This document shows positions 41,785-48,568 of a stretch of DNA of 64,000 nucleotides, in pieces. A model generated the notes under the pieces. The model was given only the letters and a program-made list of their open reading frames with translations, was not told the origin of the DNA and did not search any database. The stretch lies in assembly GCF_018476525.1 (NCBI RefSeq), contig NZ_JAHCST010000021.1, positions 62,001-126,000 on the forward strand. Reading direction: 5' to 3'. The position numbers were made by a program, and so were the translations under genes. Numbering within the stretch: position 1 is the first letter of the stretch; the number at the start of each line of letters is the position of its first letter. The DNA is from Acrocarpospora catenulata (GTDB lineage: Bacteria; Actinomycetota; Actinomycetes; Streptosporangiales; Streptosporangiaceae).

Positions 41785-42932
41785 GCGCGATGGCGGAGCT
41801 GACCGCGGCCGATCTGGAGCAGGTCCTCGCCCTGGTCACCGGGCAGGACATGGAGACGCCGGGCGAGGTGCTCCACGTGGCCAGGCTGGAGCAGCCGTCG
41901 CTGGTGGCGACGCTGCTCAGCGTCTGGGAGGCGGAGGGACACGCGCTGGGACCGGCGCTGACCCACGAGCTGGCCGCGCAGCGCGGGCGCATGGACTACT
42001 ACCGCGACCTGCACGAGCGGCTGGCCGCCGAATGGCGGGATCCGGTGTCGCTCAAGGGCTTGGAGATCGCGGGACGCTATCCCAAGCCTCTGGTGCGGTA
42101 CATGAACGATCTCGACTACTGGATCCCCGACCGGGAGCGCTACTGGGAGGTCGCGGAGTGGCTGCTCGCGGACGGCTGGTCGACGCACAGCGCGACGTTC
42201 TTCCGCGGCGGCTCCGGTGGCGGGGAACCGGAGATGATCCTGAGCCTGCGCAGGCTGCCCGATGACCCGTACGCGTTGCCGTACGGGGTGGAGCTGACCA
42301 CGGTCGCGCTGCTCGGCGACGGAGTCGGGGTGCCGAACCTGGCGAGCCTGCCCGCCGCCTGCGCCGACCCCGCCGTCAAGAACCTCGTCGCGCTGCTCTA
42401 CGAGCGGTTCGAGCAGCCCTTCCGGGCGCGGGACCTGGTGGACACGGCACTGCTGCTGGACGGCGCGCCGCTGCCGGACTGCGCGCGCGCCGTCACCGCG
42501 CTCGGGCTCTGGCCGGAGTACGTCGAGCTGGCCGGACTGCTGGCGGACAGCCCGCTGGAGGCGCCCGAACTGCCGGGCGATCGGCGGGCGCTGGCGCGGG
42601 CCTGCCGGCGCAGGCGGCGGATCACGATGGCCGGGGCGGCGCGCCGGCCGTTCCGCCTGGCGGTGACGGCGCTGCAGCGCGGTTTCATCGGCGGAAGGGC
42701 CGGCAGGGCCTGGCAGGCGGTGACGAACAGGATGAGCGCGCGTGCGGCGCTGGACGCGGGGCTGATGCTGTTCGGCCTGCCCGTGGCGGGCGAGACGACC
42801 GGCGGGCTCACGCTGCGTGAGAGCGGCGGGGCGCTGTGGGCGCACACTCCCGTCGGGCCGTTCATCCTGGTGCACGGCGACGTGGTGGGCGAGGACCTGC
42901 TGGGCGGCGCGAGCGTGGTGGAGGTGCGATGA
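41781..42932 (+). CDS. Nucleotidyltransferase-like protein (NTase_5-like fold), role in peptide locus
   Basis: 383 residues from the GTG at 41781, set by the GTGA overlap (an ATG at 41790 is possible). The segment KGLEIAGRYPKPLVRYMNDL, then DYWIPDRERYWEVAEWLLAD, follows the pattern of PF14907-type nucleotidyltransferase-fold proteins: K-G, then a D-x-D-like DLDYW, then a helix ending in a Leu-rich turn. These occur in several RiPP and cell-envelope clusters, but their reaction is not settled. C-terminal residues (about 255-383) are Arg-rich and then beta-rich (GGLTLRESGGALWAHTPVGP). It overlaps the M16 gene by 4 nt. The family call is moderate. Confidence 0.6.
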   Translation: MSAMAELTAADLEQVLALVTGQDMETPGEVLHVARLEQPSLVATLLSVWEAEGHALGPALTHELAAQRGRMDYYRDLHERLAAEWRDPVSLKGLEIAGRYPKPLVRYMNDLDYWIPDRERYWEVAEWLLADGWSTHSATFFRGGSGGGEPEMILSLRRLPDDPYALPYGVELTTVALLGDGVGVPNLASLPAACADPAVKNLVALLYERFEQPFRARDLVDTALLLDGAPLPDCARAVTALGLWPEYVELAGLLADSPLEAPELPGDRRALARACRRRRRITMAGAARRPFRLAVTALQRGFIGGRAGRAWQAVTNRMSARAALDAGLMLFGLPVAGETTGGLTLRESGGALWAHTPVGPFILVHGDVVGEDLLGGASVVEVR

Positions 42933-44152
42933 ACGAGCCGGTACGCGGCGAGTTGGCGGGAGGCGTGCCCGTCTGGGTCGCGCACCGCCCGGGAGCCGGG
43001 GCCACCACGGTCACCCTGTGGTTGCGCGCCGGCTCCCGCCACGAGGAGGAGGACACGGCGGGTGTCACGCACCTGCTGGAACACGTCCTCATGCAGGCGC
43101 CGTCGGTGGACGGGCAGCGTCCGGTCGACCTGCTGGAGGCGCTGGGCGGCGAGGCCGACGCGATCACCAGCCGGGAGTATCTGGTGCTGTACGCGCGGGT
43201 GCCCACGGAGGAGACGCGCACGGCCCTGGAGGTGCTGGGACGCGCGCTGGCGGAGCCCGCGCTGACGGGCGAGGTGCTCGAGGCGGAGCGCAGGGTGGTT
43301 CGGGAGGAACTGCGGCTGGCCGCGGGCGATCCGGCCGATGTGGTGCACGACGTCTTCTTCGACCTGGCCTTTCCCGGCCACGCGATGGGACGCCCGGTGG
43401 GCGGGACGGCGGAGCGGGTCGCGCGGCTGGACCTCGACGCGCTGCGCCGCCACCACGCCCGGTTCGCGGGCACGGCCGGGGTCGTGGTCTGCGGGGGCGC
43501 CGAGCCGCGGGCCGTGCTGCGGGCGCTGGAGAAGGGGCCGCTGGCGGACCTGTCCGCCGTTGCGGTTCCCGGTGGCGTCGATGGCGTCGGCCTGCGGGCG
43601 CACGGCGGGCGGCGGGCGCTCGCGCTCAACAGCGACACGGCCGGGGTGGTGGTCGGCGGCGCGGCGGTGCCGTACGGGGATCGCCTGGAACCGGCCTGGC
43701 AGGTGCTGATGGACCTGGTCGCCGGGGCAGGGTCGGCGCTGCTCACCGAGGAGCTCAGGAACCGGCGCGGCCTGGCCTACGACATCTGGGCGGTGCCCGC
43801 GCCCTACCGCGACACCGGCACCTGGCGGGTGTACGTCGCCACGGCTCCCGAGCACGTCGAAGAGGTGGTGGACACCGCGACGTGGCTGCTGATCGAGCGC
43901 GCCGCGCGCGGCTGGCCACCGGAGGAGGTCGCGCGCGCGGCCAGGCGGGTGGCCGGGCTGCTCCGGCTGGAGACCGAGCAGTCCCTGGAGGAGGCGTTGC
44001 GGTACGGCAGGCACGGCCTGGTGGCCGGCCGTCCCGACTGGACCCTGGCCCGCGAGGCGGCCGCCATCGAGGCCGTCACCGCCGCCGACATCGCCGAGGT
44101 GACGCGCCGGGCCGCGGGCCCGCTCGCCATCGCCGTCGCCGGTCCCGAATGA
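42929..44152 (+). CDS. M16-family zinc peptidase (single-chain, PqqF/MPP-like)
   Basis: 407 residues from the ATG at 42929 (ATGA overlap with the previous gene). The inverted zinc motif HLLEH is at 48-52 within DTAGVTHLLEHVLMQAP; the third ligand Glu lies in the RRVVREELR helix about 75 residues later. The C-terminal M16 half (about 215-400) has the LLTEELRNRRGLAYDIWAVP segment. Bacterial M16 enzymes of this size work as a dimer or as an active/inactive pair and cleave small peptides inside a chamber. In RiPP loci they remove leaders (PQQ and others). Here it directly precedes two micropeptide genes. Confidence 0.9.
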   Translation: MNEPVRGELAGGVPVWVAHRPGAGATTVTLWLRAGSRHEEEDTAGVTHLLEHVLMQAPSVDGQRPVDLLEALGGEADAITSREYLVLYARVPTEETRTALEVLGRALAEPALTGEVLEAERRVVREELRLAAGDPADVVHDVFFDLAFPGHAMGRPVGGTAERVARLDLDALRRHHARFAGTAGVVVCGGAEPRAVLRALEKGPLADLSAVAVPGGVDGVGLRAHGGRRALALNSDTAGVVVGGAAVPYGDRLEPAWQVLMDLVAGAGSALLTEELRNRRGLAYDIWAVPAPYRDTGTWRVYVATAPEHVEEVVDTATWLLIERAARGWPPEEVARAARRVAGLLRLETEQSLEEALRYGRHGLVAGRPDWTLAREAAAIEAVTAADIAEVTRRAAGPLAIAVAGPE

Positions 44153-44234
44153 TTGGCGCTTTCCTGCCAACAACCTCCTTTCGCGCCGCCATCGCGGCAG
44201 AAATAGCGACGATGGGGAAAAGGAAGGAGGGGTG

Positions 44235-44291
44235 ATGGATCGGAGAATCCGACTTGTTCGCCGCCCCAAAGTCGCGAGGAAGAAGGGCTGA
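44235..44291 (+). CDS. Arg-rich micropeptide A (18 residues)
   Basis: ATG with an excellent GGAAGGAGGGG site 5 nt before it. Reads MDRRIRLVRRPKVARKKG and stops at TGA. Ten of 18 residues are Arg or Lys. It is a clear paralogue of the next micropeptide: MDR-x-x-R-hydrophobic-x-RRP-(K/R)-V is shared. It sits between the M16 protease gene (82 nt upstream) and the NDK-like gene. It is too short for normal gene callers. Candidate precursor or signal peptide, or an expressed basic peptide that binds nucleic acid or phosphate; the function is inference. Confidence 0.6.
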   Translation: MDRRIRLVRRPKVARKKG

Positions 44292-44293
44292 CA

Positions 44294-44353
44294 ATGGACC
44301 GTCACCGTCGTGTGGCTCGGCGTCCCCGAGTTTCGCAGTCGCGTAAGAGCTAA
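44294..44353 (+). CDS. Arg-rich micropeptide B (19 residues)
   Basis: ATG 2 nt after the stop of micropeptide A; AAGAAGGG within A serves as ribosome site. Reads MDRHRRVARRPRVSQSRKS. Against micropeptide A, eight of 18 positions are identical and several more are conservative, while the DNA has diverged, so selection on the peptide is likely. The NDK-like gene begins 35 nt later with its own AAAGGGAGCGG site. Confidence 0.58.
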   Translation: MDRHRRVARRPRVSQSRKS

Positions 44354-44388
44354 AGGCGTTCCAGGAATTCGAAGAAAGGGAGCGGCAG

Positions 44389-45237
44389 ATGACGGACATC
44401 GCATGGGACCGGACGGTTTTCTTCCTGTTTCCGCCTGATGCGGTGCTGCGTCATCTGTGCGCTCCCGTCCTCGCGGTACTGGAGGACCACGGGTTCGAGC
44501 CGGTCCGCTACGAGGTGCTGTGGCACCGGCCGCCGAACCAGGACGCCCTGCACGAACGCAAAATCACTTCCGTCTGGAAGGCCTACTTCTACCGGCAGGT
44601 CGACCTGGTGTTCGAGCTGGGCCCCAGCCTCGCCCTGCTGGTAGAGGACAGGTCGGCCGCGGTCGACTCCCACACCCGGCTGCGCGCCCTGAAGGGCGCC
44701 AGCGATCCCGCGTCGGCCGCCCCAGGCACCATCCGCCGCGACCTGCGCGGCGTCAACGTCCTGCTGGACATCGTGCACAGCTCCGACACCCCCGACGACT
44801 CCCGCCACGAGGCCGGGGTGTTCTTCGGCCCCGAACTCGGCACGCCGCTCCACGGCGACCAGCGGGAGCTCCGCGACCTGGTGGCGATGCTGGAGGCCGG
44901 TCATCCCCGGGAGAACCGGGAGTTCGACCAGGTGCGGGCGGGGCTGCGGTCGCGGGTGGTGGCCGCCGTCTGGCACGAGCTCGACGCGGAAGGGCGCAAG
45001 CTGGCCCCCGAACTGGCGGCGTCGTACCGGCCGGACGCGGGCGCCGAGCTGGCCGCGCTGCTGCCGGTCGGCCACCCGCTGGCGGCTCTGCTGGCCTGCG
45101 AGTTCCTGCCCGACCTGCCGGGGATCGACCTGCCACGCGCCGAGGCGCACCTGGCGGTTTACGGCGTGACGCTCGACCGGTGGGAACGGGCCGTGCTGCG
45201 CAGCTCGATGCTCTTTTCCCCGCTGCGCTCAGGCTGA
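44389..45237 (+). CDS. Divergent nucleoside-diphosphate-kinase-like protein
   Basis: 282 residues. Residues 1-150 follow the NDK fold: VFFLFPPDAVLRHLCAPVLA matches the first strand, KGASDPASAAPGTIRRDLRG matches the GATNPxxAxPGTIR segment, and IVHSSDT at 128-134 matches the active-site NVIHGSDS with catalytic His130. The usual Lys of KPDAV is Pro16, and the Asn three before His is Asp127. The C-terminal 130 residues are not NDK and I do not recognise them. It may be a repurposed phosphotransfer or nucleotide-binding enzyme of the locus. It is convergent with the GNAT gene and overlaps it by 9 nt. Confidence 0.65.
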   Translation: MTDIAWDRTVFFLFPPDAVLRHLCAPVLAVLEDHGFEPVRYEVLWHRPPNQDALHERKITSVWKAYFYRQVDLVFELGPSLALLVEDRSAAVDSHTRLRALKGASDPASAAPGTIRRDLRGVNVLLDIVHSSDTPDDSRHEAGVFFGPELGTPLHGDQRELRDLVAMLEAGHPRENREFDQVRAGLRSRVVAAVWHELDAEGRKLAPELAASYRPDAGAELAALLPVGHPLAALLACEFLPDLPGIDLPRAEAHLAVYGVTLDRWERAVLRSSMLFSPLRSG

Positions 45238-46290
45238 CAGCCTGGTGCTTTCCGCGCTCCGCGCGACGGCGTCCTCAAGAAGAGGGTCCAGCGCCAGCAC
45301 CCAGGCGGGCAACTCGTCCGCGCGGCATCCCCTGGAGATCTTGGCCTGCCAGCTGCCGTGCCCGTAGTGCAGGCGGGTGACGCCGGCCACCGCGGCGTGC
45401 CGTACGGGCTCATAGAACAGGGTCGCGAAGTAGGTGTGGCGGGCTTGCGCGCACCCGTACGCCCTGGCGGTGCTGACGCAGTACCAGGTGTCGCCGTGGG
45501 CCAGGAAGAGGCCGTAGCCGAGCAGGGCGCCGTCGTGTTCGGCGCCGAACAGCAGTGCGCCCTGGTCGCAGAGGTCGCCGAGCCGCGCGGCGATCGCCAC
45601 GGGGTCGGCGCCGCCGTTCCACTTGGTGGAATGCCCGCACTTGAGCGCCACCAGCTCCGGTGTCGGGCGGGAGATCTCCGACACCGTCAGCTTCACCCCG
45701 GCCGCGTCGAGCTGTCGCAGCTCGCGGCAGGCCTCCCTGCGCCGCTTGGCGGGCAGTCCGTCCAGGTACGCGGGGAACCCGCCGGCCGGGACGGGCAGCT
45801 CGCAGCGGTAGGACAGCGGGACCCGACGGAAGCCACGCCCGTCCAGGACCCGCTGGAGCTCGCCCGTCTCCGGTGGGGTGTAGAGAAAAGCGACCGCGCG
45901 CAGCCCGCGCCCGGCCGACCAGGTCACGATGTCCTCCACCAGCGCCGCGAGCGCCCCCGGTGCGCGGGCGGCGGGGCCGAGCGGGTGGCATTCGTACCCG
46001 GGCAGCATGACGACCAGGTGGGGGAACCAGTCCAGCCCTTCGCCAGGCCCGCGCGCGGCCCGCGCGGCGTCGCTGAGCGGCAGCTCCGGCGGGTCGCCGG
46101 TGAGGACGTACGGCAGGTCGAAGACCTCACCGGGGTGGGCTTCCGTCACGACCGTGCCGTGCAGTGACACGCCGTCCCCGGAGAAGGTGTACGGCACGCC
46201 GGGCACCCGCCCGCGCATGGCGGTCAGCCAGTGCCCGGTGGCGAACAGCGGCCCGCCGGGGACGGGGGTGTGCCCGGGTGTCGCGCGCAT
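45229..46290 (-). CDS. GNAT/FemAB-like (BioF2-type) acyl or aminoacyl transferase 1
   Basis: 353 residues from the ATG at 46290, which shares one base with the upstream gene's stop and has GGAGG before it. A double-GNAT layout: first half with RCELPVPAGGFPAYLDGLPA and KRRREACRELRQLDAAGVKL, second with GALLFGAEHDGALLGYGLFL and a YGHGSWQAKISRGC-type end. These match the peptidoglycan-bridge (FemAB) and BioF2 type, in which RRE-helix and GHG-strand segments frame the acceptor site. Family members transfer acyl or aminoacyl groups to peptides or lipids. Substrate unknown. Confidence 0.72.
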   Translation of the reverse strand: MRATPGHTPVPGGPLFATGHWLTAMRGRVPGVPYTFSGDGVSLHGTVVTEAHPGEVFDLPYVLTGDPPELPLSDAARAARGPGEGLDWFPHLVVMLPGYECHPLGPAARAPGALAALVEDIVTWSAGRGLRAVAFLYTPPETGELQRVLDGRGFRRVPLSYRCELPVPAGGFPAYLDGLPAKRRREACRELRQLDAAGVKLTVSEISRPTPELVALKCGHSTKWNGGADPVAIAARLGDLCDQGALLFGAEHDGALLGYGLFLAHGDTWYCVSTARAYGCAQARHTYFATLFYEPVRHAAVAGVTRLHYGHGSWQAKISRGCRADELPAWVLALDPLLEDAVARSAESTRLSA

Positions 46291-47303
46291 CAGACCTCCA
46301 GCAGGCAGGCGTCCAGGGCCAGCCGGGACAGGCCATGCCTGAGCTTGAAGACGTGGTTGCCCCGGCCGCCCTCGAAGACGGCGCGGCCCTCCGCGATCGC
46401 CTCCTCCACGGTGGCGGCGTGCAGCAGCGGATAGGGGCTGAAGCCGCCCACGACGTCGTAGTCCACGCCGCACGCCCAGGCGTGGAAGCGGATCTCATCA
46501 CGCAGACAGACGCCGGCCGCGATGAGTCGGTCACCCTGACGCACCTCGACCGCCACCGCCAGGTCCCCGAGCGCGGCGACGAAACCGGTGAACAGGTCGG
46601 TGGGGTAGAAGCCGCCGGTGCCGTGCCTGGCCGCGGTCTTCGCGCACAGCCCGCCGATCTCGGCCAGGTCGGCTTCGGCGGCAGGTCTGACCTGCCAGGA
46701 GACCCCGGCCTCGGTGGCCCTGCGCCGGTTACGCCGCAGGTTGGCCCGCCCGGATCGGGGCAGCGCCGCGAAGTAGGACTCGACGCTGTCCAGCCCGCGC
46801 AGGTCCAGCTGGAAGCGGTCCTCGATGTGCACGGCGGGGAAGCCCAGGCCGGTCAGGCCCGCGCGCAGGGGGGAGCCGTGGGGGACGTTCACGAAGCCGT
46901 ACCAGGCCGCGCCCTGGTCGCGGGCCAGTTCGCGCAGGGCGCCGACCGCCGCGCGCAGGCAGGACTCGTCGGAGAGTTCGGGGAGCCCGGCGTCGTAGCA
47001 GTGCCAGACGTGGCTCAGCAGGCCGAGCTCCTGCCCGGTGAGGGGGTAGCGACCGCGCAGCTGCCCGAGAGGGTCGAGGCCGTCGATCAGGGAGACGGGC
47101 AGCACGGCGACGGGACGCCCGCCCTCACGGATCACGAAATATCCGAAGAGTTTGACCTGTGTCAGCGGAAATCGCTCATACGCGCGTAAGTAGCGAGATC
47201 GATAGAAAACCGGAGCGCGTGATCCGGTGACAATGGAGTCCCATTCGACAATGTCAAGGTCCTCGATTGACGTAAAGATGCCAACTTCCAGATTTTTCGT
47301 CAT
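46290..47303 (-). CDS. GNAT/FemAB-like (BioF2-type) acyl or aminoacyl transferase 2
   Basis: 337 residues. N-terminal half (about 15-165) with WDSIVTGSRAPVFYRSRYLR. C-terminal half with FQLDLRGLDSVESYFAALPR, SGRANLRRNRRRATEAGVSW and RLIAAGVCLRDEIRFHAWAC, the standard BioF2/FemAB pattern. It ends GNHVFKLRHGLSRLALDACL, where the KLRHG motif is typical. First gene of a two-gene minus-strand unit, divergent from the PP-loop gene. Similar in design to the next gene product, suggesting two successive transfers. Confidence 0.75.
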   Translation of the reverse strand: MTKNLEVGIFTSIEDLDIVEWDSIVTGSRAPVFYRSRYLRAYERFPLTQVKLFGYFVIREGGRPVAVLPVSLIDGLDPLGQLRGRYPLTGQELGLLSHVWHCYDAGLPELSDESCLRAAVGALRELARDQGAAWYGFVNVPHGSPLRAGLTGLGFPAVHIEDRFQLDLRGLDSVESYFAALPRSGRANLRRNRRRATEAGVSWQVRPAAEADLAEIGGLCAKTAARHGTGGFYPTDLFTGFVAALGDLAVAVEVRQGDRLIAAGVCLRDEIRFHAWACGVDYDVVGGFSPYPLLHAATVEEAIAEGRAVFEGGRGNHVFKLRHGLSRLALDACLLEV

Positions 47304-47344
47304 ATCTGCCTTTCATTCGGTGTAAGAGGATATTAAGCAGATAT
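47302..47344. promoter_or_regulatory. Inverted repeat across the divergent start region
   Basis: ATATCTGC (47302-47309) and GCAGATAT (47337-47344) are perfect 8-bp arms 27 bp apart, placed exactly between the start codons of the FemAB-like and PP-loop genes. Candidate operator controlling both directions. Confidence 0.4.
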
Positions 47345-47362
47345 TTGAGCAAGGAGGAAGTC

Positions 47363-48568
47363 GTGGCGCATGTCGTCTTCCACAACAAAGTGGGCGGTTC
47401 GGAAACTCTGGAGGCCGCCGTCGGCCAGCCCCTGACGGACGTGCTGACCGCTCATGGCATCCCTACCAACGCCGTCATCACCCTGCGCAACGGGAAGATC
47501 GTCCCCGAGGAGACGACGATCGTCGGTGAGCACGACGTCATCGAGCTCCGCCAGGTGCGCCACTACGATCTCGACGTCACCCGCCGTCCGGCCAGGGTCG
47601 TCTACGGCGTCCCCGACCCGGTCTACGTGAAGTCGGTCATGTTCGACACCGCGGGCCAGCTGGAACACCGGGTGGAGCAGTTCGACGAGGAGAGCTTCGT
47701 CCGCTACGTGGAGGAGACCTTCGTCCAGAGCGTGCTCAGCCACGGCGTGCTGAACCAGGGTGACTCCGTGGTGATCGGGCTCTCCGGCGGGCGCGACAGC
47801 GTCGCCTTCCTGAAGCTGCTGGAGCGCACCAGGCACCGGCTGCCCGCCTTCTCGATCACGTCGGTGACCATCACCGGGCTGCCCGACTGGGAGGAGCCCG
47901 CGACGTTCGCCGCCGCCCGCGCCTCGGCGGAAGGGCTGGGCATCGACCAGGTCATCGTGGACGCCCACGACATCGAGCGGGTCTTCAAGCTGCGCCGCCC
48001 CTTCGTCGAGGCCATGAACTCCGTGGTCGGCGGCGAGTCGCGGCACCTCAACATGGTCGTCGGCCACCAGGTGCTCCGCCGCATGCTGGAGGACCACGCC
48101 CAGCGCATCGGCGCCGACACCGTCGCCTTCGGCTTCAACGGCGACGACCTGGTGGCGAGCATGGTCACCTGGATCACCAGCGGCTACCGGATGGGCGGCA
48201 TCCCGGTCCGGCAGATCGGCGGGATGCGGTACATCTTCCCGCTCTACCGCATCCCCAAGAAAGAACTCACCATCTACCTCGAGCTCGTCGCCCCCGAGCT
48301 CAACCGCCAGGGCACCCCCGGGCGCTTCACCACCGGGCCGCAGGAGCGGTCGATGGCCTACGCGATGGCCGACCACCTCTACGGCCTCTGGCCGGGGATC
48401 GACTACTACCTGTTCGAGTCCTTCGCCACCATGCAGCGGTACATGTTCCCGCTGGTGGAGGAGAAGTGCCGGGTGTGCGAAGGCGTCTACGTCCTGCAGG
48501 AGGGGGTGCGCAACCCGATCGACATCTGTGACGTGTGCGACTTCTTCGCCCGGCAGGAGTTCTCGTGA
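47363..48568 (+). CDS. ThiS/MoaD-like domain fused to a PP-loop ATP pyrophosphatase
   Basis: 401 residues from the GTG at 47363 (AAGGAGG 5 nt before; a TTG at 47345 is less likely). Residues 1-70 resemble a ubiquitin-fold sulfur-carrier domain (VLTAHGIPTNAVITLRNGKI, VGEHDVIELRQV). The PP-loop SGGRDS is at 141-146, followed by a TtuA/TtcA-like adenylating domain. Two CxxC pairs (369/372 and 389/392) form a C-terminal zinc finger. There are no cysteines elsewhere, so the iron-sulfur or catalytic Cys of tRNA thiolases are missing. It may activate a carboxylate or amide by adenylation for sulfur transfer or amide formation. First gene of the coupled run to 53680. Confidence 0.82.
   Translation: MAHVVFHNKVGGSETLEAAVGQPLTDVLTAHGIPTNAVITLRNGKIVPEETTIVGEHDVIELRQVRHYDLDVTRRPARVVYGVPDPVYVKSVMFDTAGQLEHRVEQFDEESFVRYVEETFVQSVLSHGVLNQGDSVVIGLSGGRDSVAFLKLLERTRHRLPAFSITSVTITGLPDWEEPATFAAARASAEGLGIDQVIVDAHDIERVFKLRRPFVEAMNSVVGGESRHLNMVVGHQVLRRMLEDHAQRIGADTVAFGFNGDDLVASMVTWITSGYRMGGIPVRQIGGMRYIFPLYRIPKKELTIYLELVAPELNRQGTPGRFTTGPQERSMAYAMADHLYGLWPGIDYYLFESFATMQRYMFPLVEEKCRVCEGVYVLQEGVRNPIDICDVCDFFARQEFS

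Noticed and set aside
44211-44234. Seven-codon frame MGKRKEG before micropeptide A
   Set aside because: No ribosome site of its own and its sequence is made of the ribosome site of micropeptide A.
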